Positions 46,379 to 57,081 of a stretch of 64,000 nt of DNA are shown one piece after another. The DNA is taken from positions 65,236,416-65,300,415 of the forward strand of contig CM064871.1 of NCBI GenBank assembly GCA_032719365.1. The letters are read 5' to 3'. The notes under the pieces are model-generated. The model worked only from the letters and a program-made list of their open reading frames with translations. It did not search any database and had not been told where the DNA came from. Position 1 is the stretch's first letter; the number at the start of each line of letters is the position of its first letter. Source of the DNA: Prinsepia uniflora (lineage: Eukaryota; Streptophyta; Magnoliopsida; Rosales; Rosaceae). Position numbers and translations under genes: made by a program.

Positions 46379-48448
46379 GTGAGTGGACCTTTCTTTCGAA
46401 TTCGATGCATGCATAAATGTTTTATAATTGTTTTAGAATATATTTTGTGATGCCATGAGTGCATTTTTTGTGGTAGCCTAGGATTTACGTATTTGCACGT
46501 ATTTCGAGCTTTACGGTTTTATACGATGCATATACGTTCTAGGTTTTCAACGAGGGTTTAAGAAATGGATTTCGGATTTAGAAATATGAAATCGGGCATG
46601 AGACCCATTTGATTTACGAACTCTCGGACTTGAAGTCCATTTGATTTGAACGAGGAATCGGACCTAGGGTCCATTTGAGCTATACGATCGGACCGAGGGT
46701 CCATTTGATTTACTATTCGAGTTTGAGGCCCAGTTAGTGTTACCATCGGGCTTGATGCCCCGTTGATTTATGATATCGGGCATGAGACCCATTTAGTTGA
46801 GATTTCGGGCTTAAGGCCCCGTTGGTTGTGAAATCGGACGTGAGGTCCTGTTGAGTAATGGTTTCGGGCCTAGGGCCCAGTTGATTGTAACATCGGGTTG
46901 GAGTCCCAGTTCGGTTTATGAAATGAGAATAGAGCATGAGACCCTGTTGAACTGAGGATTTAGGTTGAGGCCTGTGAAATGGATTTGAATCGGATTCGAG
47001 GAATCCCATTGAGATGAATCGGGTTTGAGACCCAGTTGAAATATGATTTTGAGAAAAGAAAGAAAGTATTTGAAATGAATGAACCCTCCATATGTTTATA
47101 TGGTCTCCTCTAGCGTCGACCTGGAGAGTCACGATCCACAGACCAGAGTGGGTATCCCCATAGGGATCCCGTTCCAGAAGTGGTGGTTACTTATATTGAT
47201 GTGGTCCTGGACCAGATTCCGGAGAGATATGTGGACTAGATCTAGAGAGAGCTCGGACTAGATCCAGAGATTGAGCCTCCCAGATGGAGATTCCTGGGAG
47301 AAGACTCGGAGTGAGACCCCGAGTAGTGTGCACACTAGTATAGAGATTGACATCGTGACTATATCGGGGATATGTTCCCTAGGGGCTATGTGCCCCGAGT
47401 TGGCATCTTCTCGGAAGTGCGGCGGATGGGTTATACGTATATTGATACATATGAGGTTTTATGGAAAAGTGATTTGGGGCTGTGACCCCGTATACGAGAT
47501 TTGAGGGCGGAGCCCCTATGTTTTATGACTTAGAAAGTGATTTGGGGCGGAGACCCCGTATTCAATGTTTTAGAAATGATTTGGGGGCGGAGACCCCGTA
47601 CTTGATGTGATTTGGGCTGAGTCCCTATTGATTTGACCTACGGGTTTTTGATTGTGATTTCGGGTCGAGGACCCAAATGGATTTATGGTTCATGACGGTT
47701 TATGGGAACCGGCATGAACCTTTGAAAGGTGTTTGTGGGTCATGACGGTTTATGGGAACCGGGCATGAACCCTTGAATGATTTCAAAAATATGCTTGATG
47801 AATTGATTGATTTTATGAATGTTTTACTAAACAGTTTTTGGAATGCATGCGTATGTATTTATGAAGGGCATAAAATGTCTTTATGCGAAAAGGTTTTTAA
47901 ATGAAAAGTTTAAATTTTCCACTCACAGTTTTCGTGTTTTAATGCCCTTCAGGTTGATCGCGGATGCGGGCTGTAACAGAGACGAGACATCACTCCCCTC
48001 CTCCTACGATCCTGATGCACTTTGATAGCCCGGCGAGGGCAGAGATGGAATTTTCCCTGGTCTGACACGTGGTGTCAGACGGGATCAGGCGGGTCCCATG
48101 TTAATCCCAAGGGATTCGGGGCCGGTCCTGACACCTTTAAGGCACACCACCATTCCCTTTCCAGACCATTCCCCCCTCGCAGGAATGTGAGATTATTCAC
48201 CGTTCCCTCCAGGACACGGGTCTTACATGCTACCTGTCTATGGACTCGTAACGTCCTGATATACGTCACGGTCATCGGTCCAAGCTTAATTGACCACTCG
48301 GGTCAAAAGTCGACTTTCTGCCCATTTCTAGGGGCAAAATCGTCAATGTACACCGTCCGTCCACGATTTCTCAATTAATCTTCGATTATTCACGCTACTC
48401 CGTGATTACTCACTAAACTGGTCCCGAAATTCAGGACCGGTCGTTACA

Positions 48449-49059
48449 GTTTTTCTCTGACTCTCATTTACTGCACGTATATTACAACATGTTAACAACA
48501 CGAACTCTGATTGGAGATGGCTAATCTAGAGAAGAAGCTAAGTTTCTTTTTTTTTTTATTCCAAGATCGTGATCATGATGAATTTTTTCAATCGTTGATT
48601 CTCAAGTTTTATTTTTAATCAAATCTCAGATACAAACACCAACACTGCACGACTCCCTTTTATAATACTGGAGCCTTAAGTCAATGGATATATCTTGTCC
48701 ACGTCCAATTGATGCAATGGCTACGTCAACAGCTTCCCATCGCAACAAATACCCAGCCGCGATGGACCACATCCCACCAAAAAAATTTCTTGGTGTTTCT
48801 TGATTGCTTATAACCGGAAGCGCATGGGTAAAATGAAAAACTACCTAAACCTAAACCTAAATAGAGGAAAAGTGAGTACGTGACCTCCAAAAGCTTTCAG
48901 ATTCTCCCACTTGATATTCATCTTCACTGCGATATATTTGGTGCTTCGGTCATAGGAATTAGAGCATTTGAACCCAAATAGGTTGTTGATTTAACTAGTA
49001 TCATCTTCAAAATGAGAGGACTGCGGTGGAGTTGTAGAGATGGATATAAAGTCTTCTTG
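48449..49059. other. Low-copy-looking intergenic DNA
   Basis: Sequence after the nested stack with no recognised gene or repeat. A short T-rich run lies near 48548. Confidence 0.45.
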
Positions 49060-50086
49060 GCAATATGAGCACCACAATAGTGAGGACTCACACTAGTCTC
49101 GTCAACCCACCCAATCCTCGTCGGTCACTATCTCCGAAAACCTGGTTCAAGTCTGGTGATGATGTGGCTTTGAGGCGTGGCGTGACACGTGGTAGCTGGT
49201 GCAAGAGGTGTGTGGAAGACCCGCTGGAGTTCCGCCGGCTTGTGGAGGCGCTTGGGAGAGTTTCCCAGGTACATGGTGGCGCGTGTTATCATGGTATTCC
49301 ACGTTTCAGGTATTTTGGTGCAGGTTTTTGGTTAATCGGACATTGATTAATGGTAGTTTTATGTGTCCAAAGTGGTGGTGCTCCTAATTTAAACATGTGT
49401 AAATCTCCCGGGATCTTAAGAGCTTGAGTATAGATACCTTATATAATTTTTTGATAATGGACTAGGACTCGAAAAAAGTTAAATATTAGATTAGGACGTG
49501 AAAAAGTTGAAAGAAACGGGATATCAATATGAGCCTCGAGAAAAATGGAAATATCAAGATGTTACTTGGGAGGAATGGGGATATCAAGATGGGACTAAAA
49601 AAGAGTCGAGATATCAAGATGTGAATAAAAAAGAGTTAGCATATCAAGATGAGATTCAGAAAAAGTCGAGATATCAAGATGGAATTCGGAAATAGTCATG
49701 ATGTCAAGATGGGTCTCGAGAAAAATCGGGATATCAAGATGGGACTCAGGAAGAGTAGGATACTAGGATAGGACTCGTTACGAATTAGGATATCGATTTA
49801 GGGCTCAATAAGAGCTGGGAGAACTGGGATATTGAGAAGGGCTGAGATATCTTGTTCCACAGTTCGTCGGGATTAATGGGTTGGTGTGGACGATGACCCC
49901 AAAATGACGAAATATAGTTGGTTCGTATAATGAGACCATGCTTAAGAGATGGTTGATGTAGATCCCTTGTCTGGTAGGTTCTATTCTTATATTGAAAGGT
50001 TGGTTAATTTTGGAACCTTGATTTAGTTGTCAGATGGGAGCAAGACTTTGCACGGTTATCAAAGTGATTTCGGGGAGAGTCATGTC
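49060..50086 (+). mobile_element. Degenerate LTR relative with internal minisatellite
   Basis: The GGGATTAATGGGTTGG block near 49870 and the GTCAGATGGGAGCAAGAC tail near 50030 match 34806 and 34926 of the 30600 unit. Near 49170 a GTGGCTTTGAGGCGTGGCGTG stretch resembles the CACGCGC-rich block of family A. The ending GAGTCATGTCA at about 50086 may be the decayed LTR end. The start was not found. Confidence 0.45.
49511..49790 (+). repeat. 30-bp minisatellite encoding decapeptide repeats
   Basis: About nine imperfect 30-bp units around GATATCAAGATGGGACT. Because 30 is a multiple of three, an ORF from 49498 to 49695 reads repeated Y-Q-D-x-x-x-K-E/K-x-R decapeptides for six units before a stop. 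The ORF is probably a by-product of the repeat. Confidence 0.8.
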
Positions 50087-50087
50087 A

Positions 50088-50315
50088 AATGTGGTGGCAA
50101 AAAAGCTAAAAATGGTGTCGCAAAGGCCAAAAGGTGGCACAAAGGCCGAATTAGGAGGCACATAAAGCCAAATATGGTTACACAAAAGCCCAATACGGTG
50201 GCACAAAAAACTAAATAAGGTGGCGCAAAAACCCGAGAGGATGACGTGAAGGTTGAATATGGTGGCACAAAAGGTCAAGACAATAGAACAAATGCTAAAT
50301 ATGGTAGGTTGCAAA
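50088..50315 (+). repeat. 21-22 bp minisatellite
   Basis: About ten diverged units around GGTGGCACAAAAGCC(A)AATAT, directly after the LTR-like end. It is unrelated in sequence to the neighbouring 30-bp array. Confidence 0.7.
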
Positions 50316-51503
50316 ATTGCCGGTAAATATATAATTAGGCATGTATGGCAAAGTAAATTTACAACAAATAAAATAAAGAAAAATAAAATAGTGACAATTT
50401 GAATATTCAATATGTGTCCAATGGGTGCACGAAGTAATCAGGCTCCATACACTACACCCACGAGGGTGGAAAGACAACAGATTTAGATCTCAAGAACGAT
50501 ATTTTTCTGATACTATATTAAAAATAAAAAAAAAGAACAATATTTCTGCAAAAGCATTATTAAATGAATAGAGACACATTATATACTAATTACAACAAAA
50601 TAACTCATAGAGAAAAAAATATTGTACTCTAATTGAACTATATATCAAATCACGATATCAAATCAATATATGATTTTGAATTAATTTAGGTGTTGTCATG
50701 ATTTAATTTTTAAGAATAATCAATGAATGAATGACTTTAATTGTGTATATCAACTTCACCTTCCAAACTTGAATCGAACGGAATGGTCATGTATACTATT
50801 TACGTACGCGATTTGAACATAAAGTTTGATTTATGATTTAAAATAAGTTGAGTGCTCATGAACCAACCATTTATGAATGTCGTAGTCGACCTTTTTTTGT
50901 GGTTTGACGAATTAATGGTGAGATGAAGTGTGAGAGGTGCTCCACGAGTCCACCCACGGACACAGACGATGCTGCAGAATTTTTGAGCCTATTGTACGCC
51001 AGCCACCCAACTTAAATAAAAGGAGACCTACCAAAAAATAATGTCCGTAAAAAACACGCCGAACGAGTTGGCCCTGGAGGCTGGAGCCCGTCACAGGGCC
51101 AAGATAAGGTCGTCCAACTAAACCTAAAAGCTAATAACCACGTCAAACAAGTTCGTACTTGAGATCTTGAGTTGATAGATCATCAAATTTGGAGATGGAC
51201 ATATGAATTTGAAAATTCGAACTAACTCCAAACCAATTAGATTTGAATTAATAATATTTCAATAAGACCTATTGTCTCAAAGAGACCCAATGATATTATT
51301 AACTTAGCACTTTAGCCCTTCATTTATTTGGATTAGAAAATCAATTTGGATGGTGAAGAATTTAAACACAGAACTAAATAATAAAGCAAGTAACAAAATA
51401 TATGATGAGGTTAATTTTTTTGAACAAATAATAACCAGTTATTTGATAACATAAAGTATAATAGAAATTACTCCAAAAAAATTAAATATTCATAATTAGG
51501 TTA
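50316..51503. other. AT-rich intergenic DNA
   Basis: No gene, TIR or LTR recognised. ORFs are short and lack motifs. Confidence 0.5.
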
Positions 51504-51511
51504 CCCCTCGT

Positions 51512-52637
51512 TAGGGATGGTTAAATGAGTTTTTTTGAGGGTGTGGGTAAACCCTTACCCTACATAGGTACAAATGGGTTTTATACCCATTCAGATCCAT
51601 CCTCAATTTTTGAGGGTTTACCCAAACCCTACCTATTGGGTAATGGGTACCCATGAGATTTTACATTTATTTTCTCCTTTCAATTTTTTTTTCTTTGTGT
51701 TTCATTTTGTTTTAACTTCTAATTTTTTATACCTTTCAATTTATTTTGCTTTTCATTTTTCTTTTTACTTTTCACTTTTCTTTTTACTTTTTATATATAT
51801 ATATTTTTTACTTTCATTTGTCTTCAACTTTTTATTTTTAACTTCAAATATTTTTTTCCTTTCAATTTTGTTTGCTTTTTTTTTTGGGTTTTCATTTTTT
51901 TCAAATCCTCTCCATTTCTATTGGGATTTCTGTTACAATCCGTCTTGAAATTTAAAGTGAGAATTAATAAATGACCAATTTACCCTTCTATCCTTAATTA
52001 TCAAAATTTGTCGAGTTGACTAAGACTAGTGAATGAGTTATTTGAGAATTTGACTCCGAAAACTTTCCAATTAAATGAAGAATGAGTAGTAAATGTCGAA
52101 ATGGAATTCAAGGCTTGAAAAAAAAACTTGTTAGAAATTTTATTATAAACAATTTTTAAGAATTTATAAAACTCCCTTTAAATTATTTCATGGTTGTGAA
52201 ATCTTAAAAAATTTATAGTTTACGTTGATTTTTGTTAAATCATTTAAAATGAATTATTTAAATTCTTAAAAAAAAAATTGATGTTAATATAAATTCGTAA
52301 CATTTTTATGTATAATTTTTTTGATGAAAAATGAAATAACTGATATTTAATTGAAATAAAGTAATTTTAAATAATAATACATAATAAAGAATAATAATAA
52401 TAAGAATAGAAAGAAAAAAATTAGTAAAGGGAAGAAAGTATTAAAAATTCATAGATAATTTGAAGAATGAATAAATAATATACTTTGAATTTAATGGGTA
52501 TTAAATACCCTCAATACCCATGTGTAAACCCTCACCCTATCCATTATATGATGGGTAAATTTTTATCCATCTAATTTCTACCCATTTCAACAATACCCAT
52601 GAATACCCATGCCCATGGATAATTATGCCCATCTCTA
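51512..52637. mobile_element. Non-autonomous hAT element (1126 bp), 8-bp TSD
   Basis: Ends TAGGGATGGTTAAAT and ATTATGCCCATCTCTA are terminal inverted repeats of the TAGRGATGGGCA type. Flanks CCCCTCGT (51504-51511) and CCCCTCAT (52638-52645) match at 7 of 8 positions. Both subterminal regions, about 170 bp on the left and 140 bp on the right, are dense in GGGTA/TACCC motifs, typical of hAT transposase-binding regions. The centre is AT-rich and encodes no transposase; the 124-codon F-rich ORF at 51574-51948 is low complexity. Confidence 0.88.
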
Positions 52638-52645
52638 CCCCTCAT

Positions 52646-53621
52646 CCTAGTAAAGTGATTTAGCTCATAATCAGCTTAGAAGACATGACGATTTGTGATG
52701 GATGGATCTGTTTGTAGCTTGGTGAGGTAGGTGGATCATTTTACAATGGCCTATGCTTCTTCTTAGGAAAAATTACTCCTCAAATAATAAAGAGTTCACA
52801 ATGGAAATTTTCAAAGAAAAATATTTAGAAAACCTTTTTCAATACAAACTAATACTAAATTGAAGTCCTAATTGGTTTCCTCACAGAAAAAGGAAGGCGA
52901 AAGCTAACAATTTGGGAAGAAATTTTCCTCCAAAATCATGGAAATCAGATGCTGCAATAACACACGCTGAACTGTTGGATTTGTAATTATTACAAGCGCG
53001 TCGATAGTTAAAGATGAGTTCGGTAAACGCCCAACAAAAGGAAGGCGCCTCCAAGGGCTTGACTCCTATTGACGCGGTGGTCAACCACCGAATTGACTTG
53101 CAAATTTTGGTAGTTGCTTTTATTTTCTCGTTATCTTATTCGTTACAATTTCGATTTAGGTTATTATTTCGCATAAATTCTCATAGTTTTATATTTTATT
53201 TAACTCTGCATTTTTTTACGAAACATATTATTTTCTCATATTTAACCACAATAATTAAGCTAAAGTATAGGTTAAAGGATATACAAGTATATATAAAATG
53301 TGACTTATCAGAACTTGTAAGAATATGCATTATTATTATGTATAAAAGTATTTTCTTGCTTTGAGCTTATATAAAATGTGACTTATCAGAACTTGGAACA
53401 TTTTACTTATGAGCTTGGTCCACTTCGACATCACTCGGATTCGCGAAGATAACTTCTACATCGTCTTGAATGACGGCTGCGTCTTTGATACTCCATGTCT
53501 TCACGCTACCTGGTTTGTCATAAAAGTTAATTTCTTTTGTTTTACGCGACTAAGTCTAATGCGAATAAGAAATGTTAATGATAATTACATTTTTAATATA
53601 AAGGGAATATATATATATATG
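52646..53621. other. Intergenic DNA with a 28-bp direct repeat
   Basis: Holds two copies of TATATAAAATGTGACTTATC plus eight more bases, at about 53290-53317 and 53369-53396. ORFs at 53014-53364 and 53409-53624 have no recognised domains. The more GC-rich patch at 53000-53100 could be a decayed exon but no homology is evident. Confidence 0.4.
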
Positions 53622-54196
53622 TAGGGGTGGACATAAATACGTTATTTATCGAACGGTTTATGTTTGACTGAATAAAAATCAAACAGTTTGAGAATTTAAA
53701 TCGCTTTATTGGTAACGATTCGAATTTGAATTTTCATTTTGGAAATCCGTTAAATCTAAACCAAATCGTTAAGGAATATATTAATTTTCAAAATTTATTA
53801 TTAATACAAAGCAAAAAATAATAATAATAAAAAGATAACATATATATTTAGATAAATACATGTATACCCAGATAAAAACATAATAAAATATTATTACGTG
53901 GTAATATTTATTTGACAAATCTTAATATAGTAATAATATTTGCAATTCAATCTTCCGTAAGTTTAATCTAAAAAAATTTGGATATTGATTATTCTGTTGT
54001 TCTTATATCCTTGTTTTTTTTAAATATCTTTGTTGTTCTTTTTATACTCAAATGGTTTCAAACTGTTTTGATCTTTGGATCGAAATTATTTTATTTTTAA
54101 TTTTAGAAAATTCAAATCGCATCGAACTGTTAAGATTTAATGGTTTGAATTTAAATATTATTAATATCAATATCCAAGTATACCATACACACCTTT
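53622..54196. mobile_element. Probable hAT-like MITE (about 575 bp)
   Basis: Starts TAGGGGTGGACATAAA and ends ATACCATACACACCTTTA, weak inverted termini of the AGGGGTGG type. Both halves carry repeated AACGGTTT / AAATCG / TTCGAA motifs in opposite orientation. It lies between AT-repeat flanks, so an 8-bp duplication cannot be judged. Confidence 0.45.
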
Positions 54197-54211
54197 ATAC
54201 ATATATATAAT

Positions 54212-54634
54212 TTAATGATATAATTTATAATGTGATTTAATAACGTTATCATAATCATTATCATAAGAATTAATAGGGTATGAAATGGAGAGATGTAGAA
54301 GGTGGGGGGAAGCTTCGAAGAGACCGGACACAGCTGGCCCTAATACATACATAATAGGATGTGATGTGGTTATCTGGTTGTGGAGTTTCAAACCAAAGGC
54401 TGCCATGCCTGATGCCCCCACCATTTTTAAATTCTTCGTTGATTTAGATTTTGGGTTTGGGTTACAAACCATCAAACAACTCATCACCATGTTTCTTTCT
54501 TCTTTCTTTTGCGAATTTGCAACTTGCATTTTGATGGCGACCGACATCTCTCTCTCTCTCTCTCTCTCTTCAATTCTACTTTTAAATATCTTCATAAGGA
54601 TTGAGTGGGACTTGTCACAATTGTTCATGTTCAA
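54212..54634 (-). CDS. Doubtful small ORF, no recognised domain
   Basis: A 140-codon minus-strand ORF whose N-terminal part includes an EREREREM run coded by a TC microsatellite near 54547-54570. A later start (MSVAIKMQVANSQ) would avoid it. The middle (KSTKNLKMVGASGMAAFGLK, then a hydrophobic MYVLGPAVSGLFEASP) looks more protein-like than neighbouring random ORFs, but I recognise no family. An overlapping 136-codon ORF on the plus strand (54285-54695) is equally open, so which strand codes, if either, is undecided. Confidence 0.25.
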   Translation of the reverse strand: MNMNNCDKSHSILMKIFKSRIEEREREREMSVAIKMQVANSQKKEERNMVMSCLMVCNPNPKSKSTKNLKMVGASGMAAFGLKLHNQITTSHPIMYVLGPAVSGLFEASPHLLHLSISYPINSYDNDYDNVIKSHYKLYH

Positions 54635-54699
54635 TCAACAATTTCTTCTTGGCTGCATGTGTATTCCATGGGTGAGCTGTTCCACATTTTCCTAATACC

Positions 54700-55602
54700 A
54701 CTCAAAGGATATTATGTTATTAGACACTTTGATATTTTATAGTTTATACAGTTACATTTCTCCTACATTTATTAGTAATTAAGTGGATGTTTATTTGAAT
54801 GCGTTGGTTTAAATTGAATTTGTCGCAAAAGTTATGCAATTTGACGTAACACACTTTCTTATTATTCCGAGTCATAATATGAACTTTATGAATTTTTTGA
54901 TGATTAATATTTTTTTATAAGAATATTAAAAACGAAATTATACATATTAAATATCGACTTTATAATTTACAACAATTTAATTCGACATCTACTAAAAATT
55001 TGAAATGGGTAAAAATCTCATTAGATCAATGACTCTAATATAAGGACCTATACTAGTATTTACCATTATGGGCTACCAAGTTTGACATGCCCCGATCCAG
55101 ATCAAATGCAATCAATATGCTTCCAATTTCAAATTCTAATTAAAATTACCCGAATAAAAACATATCAAAGTCTCACGAAACCATTATCTATTAGAGAACT
55201 CAAATAATGTAAATGAATCCAAGTGATCTCAATAAGACCAACTTCCCATACTTCCTGTTTGTTTGTTTGTTTGTTTTTTTTTTTTTGGCAAAACTACTTC
55301 CCGTGCTTCCAAAATCATTTTTTGGATGTAATTGTCTTTTCATCCTTCGTTACATGGAAACTTGGATTTCTCCAAACTGAAATTTGATCCGCTTTTACAT
55401 TAGCCCAATAGGACAAATAATGGGCTTGATTCTCCGACCCAATATGCGAATTTTAAGCCCATGTACCGTTTACCCATTTGGGCTTTTGCTAGGCTATGTG
55501 TGGTCATCTTCCTCTCAGTCTCGAGCTCGGTCTCTGTCAAAGTAAGGGTTTAACCTTTCATTTCTTCAATTTCACTAGTTCTCTTCATCCACTTCAAAAA
55601 CA
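54700..55602 (+). other. Upstream region of the GCD1-like gene
   Basis: AT-rich until about 55500, with a GTTT/T-run tract at 55256-55286, then a more balanced 5' UTR-like segment rich in CTC and TTC just before the ATG. No specific promoter element is asserted. Confidence 0.4.
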
Positions 55603-57081
55603 ATGCAAACCCTTCGACGCATAGGTACTAAGACCGAGTTGCAGAGACTCTCGGCTACCGTCACCAAAACCAATTTCATATCTAGCGTCAATTTCAGACC
55701 TTTTTCCAGCAACTCGAAGAAAGGCGACGACGATTGGAACGACGCTTGGGAGACCGCGTGGCTCCCACCCGACCTCTCGGCAAGTAGCAGCAGAGCTCCA
55801 TGGGAGAGCGACGTGAATTTCTCGTCTCCGGAGTCAAGCGTAGTGCTTCCGCCGGACGCCGACCCTGATACCAAGGCGTTCGTGGAGGACATGAACGAGA
55901 ATTGGAACGAGAGACGGAAACCCGAACAGGAAAAGAAGCAAGGTGAGAATGGGTCGTCGCTTTATAGCTTGGAGAGCATGAAGAAGGACTATCGGATGAA
56001 GAAACAGAGGATTCATGCTGGGCTTTGGATGAAGGAGATTGAGAAGCAAGAGGAGGCTAAATTGGCTGATTCCAATTGGATCGGTGCCGGAGACGATATC
56101 GAGCGATTGCTCGATAGCTGCTCTGAGTATGTTACTTTCTTTCAATTTCTGTTTTGTATAACCATTTTCATAATTTGTGTTTGTGTATTAATTTGGAATG
56201 TGTTTTCTGGTTCTTGCATTTGGTATGAATTATGAATTTTCTGTTTTAATATTTGAATTTGTCTTCTGATTTGCTGGATTTTTGTGGGAAATTGTTTGTG
56301 AATTTCTATTTGGGTACATGCAGCATTTTCGATTCTGGCAACAATAATTTGGAAAACTCTAAAATCCCGAATGCTTCCGATTTCAAAAACAAACCAGATG
56401 GTTGGGAAACAACATCGAAAGCTCAGGAGGGGAACATATGGGAGATGACACAAAGAGAAGAAGATATTCTTCTCCAAGAGTTTGACCGTCGAATTGCTTA
56501 CAATAAATTTCAGGTTTGTAAATACACTCACTCAAATTTGTGATTTCCTTCCCTCCTTAGACAGTATTTATCTGTTGGAGTAACCCCGGATTGCACTTTT
56601 TTAGTAGAAACCTATCTTTAATGTTAGACATATAAGTATCATACAGGTTTCACAGTTTTAATACAGTTCTTTTCTTGTTGGGATGGACCATTAGAAGACG
56701 AGTAGTGAAAATTCTATTGTATAATTGAATTTTGAAAATTTGAAGCCAAGCTTATAATCTTTCTATACTTGAACTGATTCTTTTGTTCCTTGGATCACAA
56801 TCTTATTGCCAACTTGGTCCTTGTGCGTTGTTGATGCTTATGGTTGGTTATATGGCATTGGCGTCCAGATTGCTAGTTTCATCAAGACTCACATATTCAG
56901 CCGGAGGAGACCAATTGACGGGTGGAAATACATGATAGAAGAGCTGGGGCCAAATGCAAGGAAAGGCAAGGGTTCTGTCACAAGGTTACCAAGTCTATCT
57001 GATCCATCAACCCAACCATTCACGGAGGAGAAGACTCAGATGAGCAGCAGCGGCAGTCTTACCTCGTCTAAGGGACGCTAG
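55603..57081 (+). CDS. GCD1: GCD1-like mitochondrial protein, three exons
   Basis: Likely orthologue of Arabidopsis GAMETE CELL DEFECTIVE 1, a nuclear-encoded mitochondrial protein needed for gametophyte cell fate; its molecular role is poorly defined. CDS join 55603-56126, 56324-56513, 56869-57081 gives 308 residues. Both introns have GT-AG borders (donors GTATGT and GTTTGT; acceptors TGCAG and CCAG), and the joined frame reads SCSDIFDSGNNN and IAYNKFQIASFIKTH. The N-terminus (MQTLRRIGTK, later FRPFSSNSK) is Arg/Ser-rich without acids, typical of mitochondrial presequences. Then follow an acidic W-rich segment (DDWNDAWETAWLP), a Lys-rich stretch (MKKDYRMKKQRIHAGLW), and a conserved-looking WKYMIEELGPNARKGKGSVTR near the C-terminus. 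The ATG at 55603 is the first in the open frame. The family is recognised from memory of conserved segments, so the symbol is probable, not certain. Confidence 0.72.

Larger units (their letters stand above)
44677..48133 (+). mobile_element. Chimeric Cassandra / family A unit, TSD CCTTT
   Basis: Flanked by CCTTT at 44672-44676 and 48134-48138, so it inserted as one molecule. Its left end is a Cassandra LTR start, TGTAAGACCCGTGTCC, running to about 44978-44989. There it changes within GAGGAGGATTAG to family A sequence lacking the first 80 or so bases. The right end is a normal A end, GCCGGTCCTGACA. The A part has all landmarks: palindrome 45421-45446, arms 46377-46387 and 47918-47928, RY motifs near 46405 and 47843, hairpins 47687-47771, and a 9-bp stem at 48060-48080. 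Confidence 0.88.
43312..48227 (-). mobile_element. Complete Cassandra-type TRIM, interrupted by a chimeric element
   Basis: LTR one is 43312-44003 (692 bp). The internal domain is 44004-44074 (71 bp). LTR two is 44075-44676 plus 48139-48227 (691 bp). The internal domain holds the reversed PBS TGGTATCAGAGC at 44060-44071 and a G-rich PPT at about 44004-44018, with no coding capacity. Flanks TGTCA (43307-43311) and TGCTA (48228-48232) each differ by one C-to-T change from TGCCA, the base order at this place in related LTRs, so they are a decayed target duplication. Both LTRs carry two tandem tRNA-related modules. Confidence 0.88.
37879..48448 (-). mobile_element. Family A LTR unit, inverted, host of nested insertions
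   Basis: Starts TGACACGACCCATC and ends CAGGACCGGTCGTTACA. Flanks read GGTTT before and GTTTT after, giving a shared GTTT, or GTTTT if the first T is counted as part of the duplication. Removing 39685-42359 and 43312-48227 leaves about 3.0 kb, the normal family length, and the sequence across both gaps is colinear with other copies. RY motifs near 38203 and 39169; hairpin array about 38300-39010. Confidence 0.75.

Noticed and set aside
1..48448. About one hundred 60-150 codon ORFs in the repeat nest as genes
   Set aside because: They fall on both strands of non-coding LTR sequence, differ between copies of the same family, and show no domains. The exceptions are LINE fragments.
51574..51948. 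Membrane protein gene
   Set aside because: The Phe-rich frame is low-complexity T-rich DNA inside a hAT MITE.
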